From contig JACEVL010000803.1 in NCBI GenBank assembly GCA_020284085.1, positions 150,488-214,487 on the forward strand: a DNA stretch of 64,000 bases, given 5' to 3'. The number at the start of each line of letters is the position of its first letter. The stretch's first letter is position 1. Shown here piece by piece: positions 1 through 11,452 of the stretch. The notes beneath the pieces are model-generated. The model saw nothing but the letters and a program-made list of their open reading frames with translations, was not told where the DNA came from and made no database searches. Made by a program: the position numbers and the translations under genes. Origin of the DNA: Aporrectodea caliginosa. Its lineage: Eukaryota > Annelida > Clitellata > Crassiclitellata > Lumbricidae.

Positions 1-425
1 ATATGTTTATGCAGCTTTCCACGAATTGACGAAACTTTTTTATTTCCAAAACTGCATGCTCTGTCCTCTATTTATATTCTGTTCATCTTCTCTTTATCTT
101 TTATTTATCTTCTCTTTATCTTCTCTGAATCTTCTATTGTCTTCATCTCCTCTTTGTCTTATCTTCTTTTTATCTTCTCTTTAACTTCTTTTCTCTTTAT
201 CGTCTCTCTTCTCTCTATCTTCTCTTCTGTTTATGCTCTCTTCTCTTTATGTTCGTTTCATCTTCTCTTAATCTTCTCTTCTCTTTAGCTCCTCCTCATC
301 TTACTTCTATTATCTTCTCTTCTTTTTATCTTCCTTTAACTTCTCTTTATCGTCTCTTAACTTTATCTTCTCTTCAACTTCTCTTCTCTTTATCTTCTCT
401 TTCTTTCTACTTATCATTTCTTTCA
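1..425. repeat. Pyrimidine-rich low-complexity DNA (TCTTTATCTTCTC-type)
   Basis: From about base 60 the strand is almost entirely C and T, in variants of a TCTTTATCTTCTCT motif. The stretch runs across the left edge of the 1.56-kb direct repeat at 145 and is copied again at 4441-4720. No gene is visible; short open frames here are Ser/Leu-rich by-products of composition. Confidence 0.8.
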
Positions 426-1703
426 TCTATCGCGAACGTTATTGTGCCGCGAATAGATGACTCGGCTAAACTATATTGACGCCAACGTCTCTTGTCTTGT
501 ATTGACTTTTAAAGTATGTAACGACTGGGCTGTGCATTGTCCTATCTCTGTTACCTTACCATCTTCTCCATCTCTATTTTCCATATTCGCATTGGCGATC
601 CAGCATTTAGCCTCCTTCCAATGGAGCGAACAGATAATATCCTCAGATAATTTTATATGCTAATGTATAATGTTGTTTGGTCTCAAGAAAGACAGTTCCT
701 ATGGGAATATTTTACAACTCGTAGTGTGCCCAGCATTCCCTTTCCACTTCGACTGACTCCCACCCCTCGATGTATTCATCGCACGAGAACGCGTCAATAC
801 ATTACCCCTCACGAGAACTCCTCGATGTGTTCCTTCTTAAAAAGAACCCACGATGTATATTCCTCCTTATAAGAACACTCATTGTATTCCCACTTACAAG
901 AATCCTCTATGTATTCCCACTTATAAGAATCCTCTATGTATTCCTGCTCATAAGAATCCTCTGTGTATTCCTGCTTATAAGAACCCAAGATGTATTCCCA
1001 CTTATAAGAACCCTGGGTGCATTCTGCTTGTAAGAATGTTCGTATTCCCCCTTCAGTCTCCTACAATTTCCTCTGTTTTATGCAAAGGAACTTTGCCGGG
1101 GGCTTCAAAGATAAAAACAAGTCGTAAGCAATTCCCTAGATAAAAATTACTGGGCATTCCAACAGGTCGCTAGGGATACGTGTCATCTTTATTGCAATCC
1201 CTCGTTTTGTCCACTTGACAATTTACGCTGGGCAGTAGACATATAGCTATAACGTTCCATCTGGCTCCCAGGAATGTTCTTAAGTTTTGTGGTCGTGCAG
1301 TCGGGGGTTGCTAATATCGAATGTCACGAAGGGAAACGTCGGAACTTCCTTCATAATTCAGCTGTAATTGCACAATTAAGTTCGTTGGAGAACTGTGGTG
1401 ACGACAAGCTTTGGCCAAGAATTGGTATGCTGGTCTTTTAGTGCGGAGGTCGTTTTGTGGGTGGTTGAGGAATCCCACCTGGTGCATACAGAAAGAAAAG
1501 CATGCGTTTTATAACGTTTCCCAAACTGTGGTCGTCACCTCCGATTGGTTCCTTTAAATTCGAGGCGTGAGGTGTTTGCCGTCTGTTAATCAAAAGCCAT
1601 TCATCAGGCGTGAATATGACATTTTATACTTGTTGCTGGTATGCATGGACATAACTTGTATTGTGTCTATGGTACCCTTTCAACTCCACTTTTGAAAGAG
1701 GTG
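145..1703. repeat. 1.56-kb direct repeat, left copy, flanking the LTR element
   Basis: Bases 145-1703 recur at 4439-5997 with a constant offset of 4294 and only two differences noticed (near 577 and near 1672). The left copy ends exactly where the 5' LTR begins and the right copy starts exactly where the 3' LTR ends. It contains pyrimidine-rich DNA, a 27-bp minisatellite and about 700 bp of non-coding sequence. Its ends are not TG...CA, so it is not an LTR itself. Confidence 0.93.
853..1040. repeat. 27-bp minisatellite (left copy)
   Basis: About seven diverged units of roughly 27 bp, each of the form TGTATTCC(C/T)(A/G)CTTATAAGAA followed by CCTCTN. The unit length is a multiple of three, so it stays open in two frames and looks like a protein of VFPLIRIL or CIPTYKNP repeats. 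That is a composition effect. Confidence 0.8.
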
Positions 1704-2096
1704 ACGAATAGCGGCTGTAGGCCTAATTATGCTTGGGCCCTGAAAGAGTGATTAGACCCTTTGCACCTGCAAATAGGCACTCATGAGTGTGCGCCGAGTT
1801 GTAGGCTATTTAGGTAGGCCTATAACTGACCAATGACTGACCAGGGCAGGTGGTCCGCCGGAAGTGTGGGCGTTAGGACAGGCGGGAACGAAACAAGATG
1901 GAGAGAGGAGTTGAGGTTTAGCTCTTGTCTGAGTAAGACGGTTTTTTCGAGGACATTAGGCCGATGTTACGTCTCGACGGACGGAGATTGACAACCGTGT
2001 TTAATATAGTGTCAATAGTGAACTTTCTTAGATTTGCGCTGATGTACGTTATTGAATCTTCGTTTGTTGAAATAAAACTTCGAAAATCTTCACAAT
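1701..2096 (+). repeat. 5' LTR
   Basis: Matches 4045-4440 base for base at an offset of 2344. It starts GTGACGAATAGC here; the right copy has one extra leading T, giving the usual TG start. It ends TTCACAAT. A polyadenylation-type AATAAA lies near 2070. The missing first T is at the junction with the 1.56-kb repeat, where GTG is shared by both sequences. Confidence 0.9.
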
Positions 2097-2114
2097 TGGC
2101 GAGCCTGCCAGGAG
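2097..2114 (+). promoter_or_regulatory. Primer binding site (tRNA-primed minus-strand start)
   Basis: TGGCGAGCCTGCCAGGAG follows the 5' LTR directly and starts with TGG, the complement of a tRNA CCA end. The position and first bases fit a retroelement primer binding site. I do not assign the tRNA. Confidence 0.55.
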
Positions 2115-2181
2115 CCCACAAGTGTTTTAAAAGAAGATTTCTGGGCGAGTTTTTGTATCAGACTTCAAACGATTCGACGTT

Positions 2182-3798
2182 ATGTCTGCGATGAAAGACT
2201 TGATGAACTTCGGCAAAGAATGCGGGCTATCCGGAAAGGAGCTTCTTGAATGGATTACAGAGAAGCAAGCCGAAGAACGCGAAGACAGGGAACGAACGCA
2301 TTCTGCAGAAAAAGAACGGATCGCTCAACAGAAGGAACTGGAGGAAATAGCTTTGGCTCGTGCCAAAGTTGAACGAGACACTCAGGTACTGCAGTCTAAG
2401 ACCGTGAAGGCCAGCAGATCATCCGCTAGCGAGGACAGTCTACCGGACGATGAAAATTTATGGCAGCGAAGAGGAAGCGACGGAAGAGCCAAAGGGCCAA
2501 AAATCCCGCCTTTCGAAGAGGACAAGGACGAACTGGACAGCTACATCTTCCGCTTCGAAAGATATGCCCAGCTTCAGAACTGGAGGAGAACCGACTGGGC
2601 GGTTTATCTGTCGGCCCTGCTCAAAGGTAAAGCACTTGAGGTTTACGCTCGTTTACCGGTCGAGGAAGCGCTGAACTACGACCGACTTAAGCAAGCGTTG
2701 TTGAAGCGCTTCAATCTGTCGGAAGATGGATTCCTCACTAGATTCAGGACCGCAAAACCGGACGGCAGTGAGACTCCATTTCAATTTCTTTCCCGTCTCG
2801 ATTCCTATCTGCTGCGATGGATCGAGATGGCCGGGAAAAAGGACACGTTCGAAGACCTGAAGATGATGGTCGTTCGAGAGCAATACATCAACACCTGCTC
2901 AAAGGATTTAGCGGTGTTCCTCAAGGAGCGACGGCCAGATACTCTATTGGACGTGGCCGAAATCGCCGAGCGCTACACGGAAGCGCATGCAACACCGGAG
3001 GACGATAGTGGAGGTTCATCTCAGGAGCGATGGCCAAGAAGAACTGACCGGAAGTTCAATTCTCCGATGAAAGAACCAGTAAGGCGTTGCTTCATCTGTA
3101 ACAGTACGCGGCACCTGGCGCGAGAATGCGGAAGAAAAATACCGGTGGCAAGTCTGGAGTGTGAAGATCGTGTATTTTCAGAACAAGGGAACCGGAAGCC
3201 CTGGAAGAAGAGGGACAGCCGACGACCCTCTTCAGTGATGAGCAATGAGTTTGACTGCGATAACCGTCAACAGAAGCTGCTGTCTGCTTCACCGACAATC
3301 CGGCTGAAACAACCTGTACCAGCGCAGAGTAGAGGGAGTCCAAGGTGTCGAGCACATACCAGACACCAGTGTGAAGACTGTCTGATAACCGACGACGGCG
3401 AGGTTGGACCGATATGCAACGCCATGCTGTCTGATAGTGTCGAGCTCCGCTGTGGCTGCACGCTGCCAGTCATTGCCGACGCCTGTCGAGACCTGGAATC
3501 TGCAGCGTCGATGCCAACTGCCGAAGGTTGGGTCGGGCAACAGAAGGTGCTAGTTCTACGAGACACGGGTTGTTCGACGGTCGTTGTCAGAAGGGACCTG
3601 GTGCCAGACGAAGCCCTCACAGGTACAACGAAGACCTGTGTGATGATCGACGGAACGATTCGTCGAGTACCAGTGGCCGAAATAGAGATCGACACGCCTT
3701 TCTTCAGAGGGAAGGTAAAGGCCATCTGCATGAGAAGGCCACTGTATGGACTGGTTATCGGCAACATTCCTGGCGTCCTTTGCAATTTAGTTACCTAA
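2182..3798 (+). CDS. Gag-protease polyprotein of the LTR element
   Basis: A 538-residue frame that would package element RNA and process the gag product. Residues about 20-75 are highly charged and probably coiled-coil. Residues about 105-270 look like a retrotransposon gag/SCAN-like capsid domain, with LDSYIFRFERYAQ and LKGKALEVYARL segments. A zinc knuckle C-X2-C-X4-H-X4-C uses C303, C306, H311 and C316. A Cys-rich linker follows at about 390-435. The C-terminal retropepsin has its catalytic DTG at 461-463 (VLRDTGCSTVVVRR) and a late LVIGNIPG near the end. The frame has no breaks and stops 246 bp before the 3' LTR, where a full element would continue into reverse transcriptase. An ATG at 2191 is an alternative start. 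The intact frame between identical LTRs fits a recently active, parasitic element. Confidence 0.88.
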   Translation: MSAMKDLMNFGKECGLSGKELLEWITEKQAEEREDRERTHSAEKERIAQQKELEEIALARAKVERDTQVLQSKTVKASRSSASEDSLPDDENLWQRRGSDGRAKGPKIPPFEEDKDELDSYIFRFERYAQLQNWRRTDWAVYLSALLKGKALEVYARLPVEEALNYDRLKQALLKRFNLSEDGFLTRFRTAKPDGSETPFQFLSRLDSYLLRWIEMAGKKDTFEDLKMMVVREQYINTCSKDLAVFLKERRPDTLLDVAEIAERYTEAHATPEDDSGGSSQERWPRRTDRKFNSPMKEPVRRCFICNSTRHLARECGRKIPVASLECEDRVFSEQGNRKPWKKRDSRRPSSVMSNEFDCDNRQQKLLSASPTIRLKQPVPAQSRGSPRCRAHTRHQCEDCLITDDGEVGPICNAMLSDSVELRCGCTLPVIADACRDLESAASMPTAEGWVGQQKVLVLRDTGCSTVVVRRDLVPDEALTGTTKTCVMIDGTIRRVPVAEIEIDTPFFRGKVKAICMRRPLYGLVIGNIPGVLCNLVT

Positions 3799-4044
3799 TT
3801 TAAAAGTGCTATGTAATTATCTGATATTGCTGGATTTGAAGGACGTGTTGTATTGTTAAAGTAGGCTATGTTGCACGGACGGAGACAAGTCGGTTCTAGT
3901 TGAATGATTGCATAATCGTATTTAATTTGGCATTAGCTGGTGCACTTTGTATAGGCCTGTTATATGCTTCGTCGCACTATTCGTCTTGTTTTGAGAGTGA
4001 GAATTCTTGTCTTGAATGTCCACTCTTCGAAAAGGGGGAGTCTT
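3799..4044 (+). other. Element 3' non-coding region with polypurine tract
   Basis: This non-coding stretch lies between the gag-protease stop and the 3' LTR. A purine run GAAAAGGGGGAG at 4029-4040 is 4-5 bases before the LTR, the expected place for the plus-strand primer. No pol remnant is visible, so pol was removed cleanly. Confidence 0.75.
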
Positions 4045-4440
4045 GTGACGAATAGCGGCTGTAGGCCTAATTATGCTTGGGCCCTGAAAGAGTGATTAGA
4101 CCCTTTGCACCTGCAAATAGGCACTCATGAGTGTGCGCCGAGTTGTAGGCTATTTAGGTAGGCCTATAACTGACCAATGACTGACCAGGGCAGGTGGTCC
4201 GCCGGAAGTGTGGGCGTTAGGACAGGCGGGAACGAAACAAGATGGAGAGAGGAGTTGAGGTTTAGCTCTTGTCTGAGTAAGACGGTTTTTTCGAGGACAT
4301 TAGGCCGATGTTACGTCTCGACGGACGGAGATTGACAACCGTGTTTAATATAGTGTCAATAGTGAACTTTCTTAGATTTGCGCTGATGTACGTTATTGAA
4401 TCTTCGTTTGTTGAAATAAAACTTCGAAAATCTTCACAAT
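4045..4440 (+). repeat. 3' LTR
   Basis: Identical by eye to the 5' LTR, with the terminal T at 4044 giving TGTGACG. It ends CACAAT and abuts the right copy of the 1.56-kb direct repeat. Confidence 0.92.
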
Positions 4441-5997
4441 CTCCTCTTTGTCTTATCTTCTTTTTATCTTCTCTTTAACTTCTTTTCTCTTTATCGTCTC
4501 TCTTCTCTCTATCTTCTCTTCTGTTTATGCTCTCTTCTCTTTATGTTCGTTTCATCTTCTCTTAATCTTCTCTTCTCTTTAGCTCCTCCTCATCTTACTT
4601 CTATTATCTTCTCTTCTTTTTATCTTCCTTTAACTTCTCTTTATCGTCTCTTAACTTTATCTTCTCTTCAACTTCTCTTCTCTTTATCTTCTCTTTCTTT
4701 CTACTTATCATTTCTTTCATCTATCGCGAACGTTATTGTGCCGCGAATAGATGACTCGGCTAAACTATATTGACGCCAACGTCTCTTGTCTTGTATTGAC
4801 TTTTAAAGTATGTAACGACTGGGCTGTGCATTGTCCTATCTCTGTTACCTTACCATCTTCTCCATCTCTTTTTTCCATATTCGCATTGGCGATCCAGCAT
4901 TTAGCCTCCTTCCAATGGAGCGAACAGATAATATCCTCAGATAATTTTATATGCTAATGTATAATGTTGTTTGGTCTCAAGAAAGACAGTTCCTATGGGA
5001 ATATTTTACAACTCGTAGTGTGCCCAGCATTCCCTTTCCACTTCGACTGACTCCCACCCCTCGATGTATTCATCGCACGAGAACGCGTCAATACATTACC
5101 CCTCACGAGAACTCCTCGATGTGTTCCTTCTTAAAAAGAACCCACGATGTATATTCCTCCTTATAAGAACACTCATTGTATTCCCACTTACAAGAATCCT
5201 CTATGTATTCCCACTTATAAGAATCCTCTATGTATTCCTGCTCATAAGAATCCTCTGTGTATTCCTGCTTATAAGAACCCAAGATGTATTCCCACTTATA
5301 AGAACCCTGGGTGCATTCTGCTTGTAAGAATGTTCGTATTCCCCCTTCAGTCTCCTACAATTTCCTCTGTTTTATGCAAAGGAACTTTGCCGGGGGCTTC
5401 AAAGATAAAAACAAGTCGTAAGCAATTCCCTAGATAAAAATTACTGGGCATTCCAACAGGTCGCTAGGGATACGTGTCATCTTTATTGCAATCCCTCGTT
5501 TTGTCCACTTGACAATTTACGCTGGGCAGTAGACATATAGCTATAACGTTCCATCTGGCTCCCAGGAATGTTCTTAAGTTTTGTGGTCGTGCAGTCGGGG
5601 GTTGCTAATATCGAATGTCACGAAGGGAAACGTCGGAACTTCCTTCATAATTCAGCTGTAATTGCACAATTAAGTTCGTTGGAGAACTGTGGTGACGACA
5701 AGCTTTGGCCAAGAATTGGTATGCTGGTCTTTTAGTGCGGAGGTCGTTTTGTGGGTGGTTGAGGAATCCCACCTGGTGCATACAGAAAGAAAAGCATGCG
5801 TTTTATAACGTTTCCCAAACTGTGGTCGTCACCTCCGATTGGTTCCTTTAAATTCGAGGCGTGAGGTGTTTGCCGTCTGTTAATCAAAAGCCATTCATCA
5901 GGCGTGAATATGACATTTTATACTTGTTGCTGGTATGCATGGACATAACTTGTATTGTGTCTATGGTACCCTGTCAACTCCACTTTTGAAAGAGGTG
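4439..5997. repeat. 1.56-kb direct repeat, right copy
   Basis: The near-perfect second copy of 145-1703. It starts ATCTCC right after the LTR and ends GAGGTG. Beyond 5997 the sequence (GCGACAGTC) is new, so this copy joins the original downstream flank. The 27-bp minisatellite recurs at 5147-5334. Confidence 0.93.
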
Positions 5998-6190
5998 GCG
6001 ACAGTCACCAGCACTTTTTGTCAATGTGCTGAAATATTTGTGTGTGACATGACCGTTATTTTAGCTTGAAAGAAGATCAAATAACGACACTTAATGGCGG
6101 TGTATTCTAACATACTTAACGGAATTCGTTCTCTCGTTGTGTTACACAAGCAATACCGAACTGCCACCTGAATAGGCCTGTCTTGTTCAT

Positions 6191-6419
6191 TCATTTATTC
6201 CGAGAATTTATACAGCGCCTCTTCAAGAGACCTACTCAGAGGCGCTCCCAGTCCAGCCACGGCTTAAAAAGTGTGATTTGAGGGACTTTTAAAAAACAGG
6301 CGAGTTTGACCGAGGCATCAATCGCAAGTCTAGTGGAAGGCCATTCCAGATGGATGGTCCCACAATCGAAAAGGCTCGAGCGAACACTGTCTAAAAGAAG
6401 TGTGAGTTCGCGGGACCAA
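6191..6419 (-). mobile_element. LINE 3'-end fragment (TATAGCGCC family 1)
   Basis: Shows the window's recurrent LINE end, ATTTATACAGCGCC then CAGAGGCGCTCC, read from its tail. On the - strand it resembles the C-terminal stretch of a LINE reverse transcriptase, seen better at 15690-15880 and 59655-59840. It is truncated and interrupted by stops. Confidence 0.6.
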
Positions 6420-6830
6420 TCAATCAATCAAACTTTATTGTAACCATCAATCAAGTTATTTTACAGAAGTAGGTTCATTTTATCAAGATGGTAACAAGAA
6501 AGGCCCTTAAGGGATGAAAATCCCGCTAACAGGGACACCTATTTGCTAAATCTGGGCTTAACAAAGTGGCAGGACGGTTAATTAACAGCTTGAATTACAA
6601 AGTTCATCAAGTAGCGTAATTATTAATCTAGTGTCAAACCCTTATGACTAAACAGAATAAAACAAACAGAAAAGGGCGACTTAACTAACAAAATAACAGT
6701 ACGTAATAAGGCTAGTTATTAGTGATGTCGTCTATCAAATAAGCAGAAAAAGTTCCCCCTTGCCGAAGAGCGAAAAGTTCGACGGGCTGCGAGGTCAGAG
6801 ACAGGTCGACAAAGATCACATACAACTAGC
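6420..6830 (-). mobile_element. LINE 3' UTR fragment with (GATT)n tail
   Basis: Read on the - strand, this ends in an AATAAA-like hexamer and a TTGATTGATTGATTG tail, the usual CR1/L2-type 3' end. It is joined directly to the previous fragment at about 6418, apparently inserted into it. No reading frame survives. Confidence 0.5.
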
Positions 6831-7184
6831 TTAAGCTAGTTAAGCTTCTGCATTGTCGTGCAAAGATTCAAAAGAGATTCAAAAGAGAATCAAAAGGATT
6901 CTTCATTGGTTGGCTATCGTGGTCTCAATGTAGTCAACATTCGTATATATAAGGAAAGGGGGGGAGGGAGGATGGAGGGAGGGGAGGGAGAAGGGAAGGG
7001 GAGAGGGATGGAAGGAAGGAGGAAGTTGGTCATCACAACTTTGTGGGGTCACAGTGAGGCTCTTGCTTTATATCAGATTCTGCAACCGCTCCTTAGTTTA
7101 TGCTGCACCTGCTCTTTGAAATGAACACCCAAAAGACCTCCGACTGCAGTTTGCTCATCCTTTTACCTCACCTTTTAATTTAGC
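6831..7184. other. Non-coding, including a G/A-rich tract
   Basis: Bases about 6950-7025 are a purine tract of GGGAGGGAGG units. No gene is supported. Confidence 0.6.
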
Positions 7185-7500
7185 CTGTGCATCAATCGCA
7201 AGTCTAGCAAGTCACTCTCCTCTGCTGCTTTCCACTGGCGACTGAAAACCGAACTCTTCGAGCCATCTTATCCTGATTCTACTCCTACGCCACCACCATC
7301 ACCATCTCAATCATCACCAATTGCCACCGTAGCACCATGCTATCTTCTCGGCTTGACTCCGGATTCTGACCTGGCACCGGAACGGACGAAACAGCCTGGC
7401 TATTGCGGACTTGATTTGATATAGCGCCGGTGAATGCGCTGGTCTGCCTGACGCGGCTTTTGTCTAGCGCTGAGAAATTTTGAAGATTTATATTACATTA
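7185..7500 (+). mobile_element. LINE 3'-end fragment (family 3)
   Basis: One of three related copies, with 25860-26375 and 33690-33985. Shared blocks are CACCGTAGCACCATGCT, CTCGGCTTGA, CCTGGCTATTG and ACTTGATTTGATATAGCGC, in that order. Upstream codons (TFHWRLKTELF-like) match the end of a CR1-type reverse transcriptase. It has decayed, with no open frame. Confidence 0.6.
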
Positions 7501-9410
7501 CATCTACTCTATTTGGCTTAGCGGTATTACGGCTGTTGGGGCTTGCGTATTTTTACTGGTGCGTTGGTAAATATAAGAAAAGAAGAACGAAGAACGCAAT
7601 ATGAGTGCACTATGTTGATATGCATGGGTCTGTGTTGAAACTCTGTCAAAGAAACATTTGAAGTTTTTTCAAATCTATTTTAATGGTATATAAATGAGGG
7701 GAAGTAGGTTATAGCATTGCAGTCGAGTCGGCCAAAGACCTGCAGGGCATTTGCTATCGAAACGAAAGCAGTTCGATGTGTAAGAGATATGATTAATGCA
7801 TATGCCTATAGAACATCTAACAGAGGTAAATACGGCTGTCTATTAAACAGATCTAAAACAGGAAATACACAGGGTGACTGATCAGCATAGCATTGTACAT
7901 TTTAAAAAGAGCGAGCAGGGAAAATTTGCGTTTCAAGGTTATATTAAAATATTGCTTAGAAAGCTCACTTCTAAAGTTATATTTAAACGATCTATAGAAA
8001 TTCTGATGTTCAAAAGTTCTGATGTTCTAAATAAAGAAAATTGCTTAGAAGTAGTCTAGTTAAAATAGCGCTTTAAAGGTTTAAAGATTAAGTCCAAATA
8101 TTTCTTCAGAAACTCATTTTTAAAGGTAAAATACTGTTTAGAAATATTGTTTAGAAAACCCAGTGCTTTAAGGTCAAAGCAAAATATTGCTTTCAGAGAA
8201 GGCAAACAAGCTTCCACGTCCAATTTTGCGACGTGACAGCGTCGCCTTCACTGTAAGAAACTACTAAAGAGACATCAGAATACGAGCTTCTTTACGACAC
8301 ACAGATAAGCCAGTTCCAGGAAAGTTTACACTGACTCTTCTATTCCACAGACGTGACCAACGAGAACTAAGCTCACTTACTGATCGAGAGACAGGAAGAT
8401 GATATATACCGTGTGCGCTGAAGCGATCTCAGGGCGCCAATGCGAAACAAGTCCGTTTAATAAATTTTGTCAGTTGGCGGAGAACGAGGGTCGTGGCCCT
8501 GATACCGTCTGGTATAATGAATGGTAAGTAATTGCGTTTCGTCTTTGTGACGGTTCCACCGTGTAATTAAGAGCCAAGTTATACTTTAATTGCGATGAGT
8601 CTCTTGGTAGATTCGTCCTCACTGTCAATCGGCCGCGCGATCGTCGCAATCATGGACGCAGTCGATAAGGGGATGAATAGTGTCCGCAAGAAACCGTGAA
8701 AGAAGTCTGGAAGAAAGGAATGAACGAATAGGAGAGGACAGAAGCACTCAGTGGCTCATCTAGCCTAACCTTACGACTTCCATAGCGCCATTATCATAGT
8801 CCAAGCCATCAGTTGAATGGTCGAATAAAGTGAGTATAATAATCAGCAATCAATGTCAATGGCCAGCAGGTATATATACGTCACTCGATGCCATAAATTA
8901 AAATTATCTGACGATGAAATGCGGTCTTCTCTATAGCCCAGTGTGGTCTTTAAAGGGTCGCTTCGTATTTTCCAAACAAGCGTCTAACTTCAGGTCATTA
9001 TTTATTAATTCACGGGTCATTTCTTTCGAACACTTATCACGTGCGCAGTCGGTAAATCTAAATTTTAGTCACCGTTTAATGCTTGCTAATGCTTTCAGGC
9101 AGTTAATTTTTATGAGCTCCAAGCCGCACTAAACTTTTATGGGTTGCGTTGGAAAACGTCGGCAAATGATATGGCGAAAGCAGACGATTAGAGAAGGTGA
9201 AAGGTGAAGAAGAAAAGCAGAAATGAGGCTTGACCACGGACATATTATATTGACAACGAAAAAGTAGGGAAAACAGATACAAAGAATTCTCCATGGACGA
9301 ATTTGACTGGTTTCTAGTTGCTAGAATGGTGTGGGATTATTACACTCGAAATTAGTCACTTAAAAGAGCTAACGGTCAGGGTGAAGTCTTCACGCTGAAG
9401 AAATTTCAAC
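7501..9410. other. No recognisable gene
   Basis: This is mostly AT-rich single-copy-looking DNA. Around 7900-8200 there are several degenerate repeats of a TAGAAA(A)CTCA...TTTAAAGGTT theme with a loose period. I see no exon signature, RNA gene or transposon end. Confidence 0.5.
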
Positions 9411-9435
9411 GTTTATGGCCCTCTCTCGTTTCAAT

Positions 9436-9668
<233 letters not shown>

Positions 9669-9869
9669 TCTCTCTGTCAACAATCTCATCGCTTTATCTT
9701 TATTTTGATGTCTTTCCTTTTGTCTGACAATCTTTCTCTATTGAATCCGTTCTCTTTCTTAAACAAGAGCTCTCTATCTGTCTGTCTGTCTGTCTTTCTG
9801 TCTGACTCTTTAGTCGTATCACTACTGCCTGTCTATCTATCTATATGTTTCTAGATACACATCAATATA

Positions 9870-10400
9870 TTAAATCGCGGTTAAGATAACTACAGCTTTG
9901 CATGTCTACGGAGGCATCGAATGTCGAAGCAAGCGATGCTGATAGGTCGTCCTCTCGTGGGAGTAACTCTCCGCATTCCGTCCATGCTTGGTCCTCCTAC
10001 TGGAGATGCTCTGGATGCTGAAACTGCTGTCGCTGCTGATTTGCCTATTGCTCGTCTTTGAGGCGTCGAAATGTAACTCGACCCCGGGCGGGGACAAGGA
10101 CACCTGCTAAACGAATCAGACGGACAGAGAGACGGACAAACAGACGAACGGAAAGAACACAGGCGGACGGAAGAAGACAGATAGATATAACGTGCAGTCG
10201 TATTAATGGACAATCGATGGGGCATCACGGAGGCGAATAAGACGGTGAGAAGAGAAGTGAGGAGGCATGGTTGCCGATTGGTATGAGAGCTCGGCTTGTA
10301 ACGCGGAGAGTAAGGATTCGAGACCCACCTGAGACGGCTACTCATTACGAAGTCCTTTACAAGTCCTGTACTCATAATTACTTCAAGCCTCTGATTCAGA
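9870..10400. other. No supported gene
   Basis: Moderately GC-rich DNA with a 161-codon open frame on the - strand (9890-10375). I recognise no domain in it, it is Ser/Arg-rich, and it overlaps a + strand AGACGGACAGA repeat (10110-10190). I do not call it a gene. Confidence 0.4.
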
Positions 10401-10459
10401 TTTTTTGACCTTGCACCATTATATACAATGGACCTATGATGATGAATTGATCATCGTAA

Positions 10460-10471
10460 TGATGATGATGA

Positions 10472-10564
<93 letters not shown>

Positions 10565-10662
10565 CAGTAGCAGTAGCAGTAGCAGTAGCAGTAGCAGTAG
10601 CAGTAGCAGCAGCAGTAGCAGTAGCAGTAGTAGTTGCAGCAGCAGCAGCAGTACCAGTACCA
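10460..10662. repeat. (AGT)n / (AGC)n trinucleotide array
   Basis: About 33 AGT units are followed by mixed AGC/AGT units. It reads as poly-Val, poly-Leu or poly-Thr in various frames, and no gene is implied. Confidence 0.97.
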
Positions 10663-10734
10663 ATACCAGTAGTAATAACTAGTAACCTACCAACCTCATG
10701 CCTACCTCGGGTAAAATAATAACAACACAGGCAG

Positions 10735-10845
10735 TCAGGCAAATAGACAGACAGGCAGATAGACAGGCAGGCAGATAGACAGGCAGGCAGACAGACAGGC
10801 AGATAGACAGGCAGGCAGACAGACAGATAGACAGACATGCGGGCA
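10735..10845. repeat. (GACAGGCAGATA)n minisatellite
   Basis: Alternating GACAGGCAGGCAGATA units of 8-16 bp, with no coding value. Confidence 0.9.
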
Positions 10846-11114
10846 GACAGAGGCAGTGTGCAGCAGAGCACATCAAACATTCGGACAGGCCAGAAAAAGA
10901 AAACCAAGCGAACGCCGAGAAATGGACGAAAGAAGAATTAGTTTTTCTTTTCGGCACACGGTGTCTCCTCTGAGTTATGACCTACATCGAGTTTCGAACT
11001 GGGACAAGTCAAGGTCACCTTCATGTCTCGCTTAAGCGGTTAATCAAACCCGAATCGACGGGTTCAAGCGACGATCCAGAGGCCAATGTGGACATCACCC
11101 AAACCTTTTACTCA

Positions 11115-11452
11115 GACGATGATGATGATGAAGACGAAGATGATGAAGACGATGAACAGGAGAAAGAATATTAGGAGAAATCAGAGGAGAAATGAAGGAA
11201 GAAAAAGCAGTCGAAGGAGAAAACTGAGAAGAAAAAAGAAAGAAGAAAAGCAAAAAATGGATAACAGGCATAGAAGAGGAAGAGCTGGAAGTAGAAGAGA
11301 ATTAAGGGGAAGAAAAAAAGGAGAAAGAGAACAAAGAAAAGAGGGAGGTGAAAGAAGAGGAGGATGAGGAAAAGGAAGCTGACCAGGACTTGCAGCATAT
11401 GAAGAAATATAAAGAGCAGAAAGAGGAAGAGGAGGATTAATAAGAGAAAGAG
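11115..11452. repeat. Purine-rich GAA/GGA tract
   Basis: About 340 bp that is nearly all A and G on the + strand, beginning with GATGATGATGAAGAC. No gene is visible. Long purine tracts of this kind can form triplex DNA. Confidence 0.8.

Larger units (their letters stand above)
1701..4440 (+). mobile_element. Non-autonomous LTR retrotransposon (gag-protease only)
   Basis: Two direct LTRs of about 396 bp enclose a 1.95-kb interior with a primer-binding-site-like start, one gag-protease reading frame and a polypurine tract. Reverse transcriptase, RNase H and integrase are all absent, so the element would need proteins supplied by a relative. The LTRs look identical, which means a recent insertion. 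The CCHC knuckle and DTG protease suggest a Ty3/gypsy-type ancestor with its pol gene deleted. There is no short target-site duplication at the LTR edges. Instead the element sits between 1.56-kb direct repeats. Confidence 0.9.

Noticed and set aside
145..5997. 1.56-kb repeats as LTRs of a larger retrotransposon
   Set aside because: They begin ATCTCC and end GAGGTG, have no PBS or polypurine tract inside them, and consist of minisatellite and simple repeat.
9890..10375. 161-codon minus-strand frame
   Set aside because: No recognised domain, Ser/Arg-rich, overlaps a simple-repeat stretch, no splice signals of note.
10405..10907. Poly-Val/Leu/Thr proteins over the AGT array
   Set aside because: A trinucleotide repeat stays open in all frames; no other evidence.
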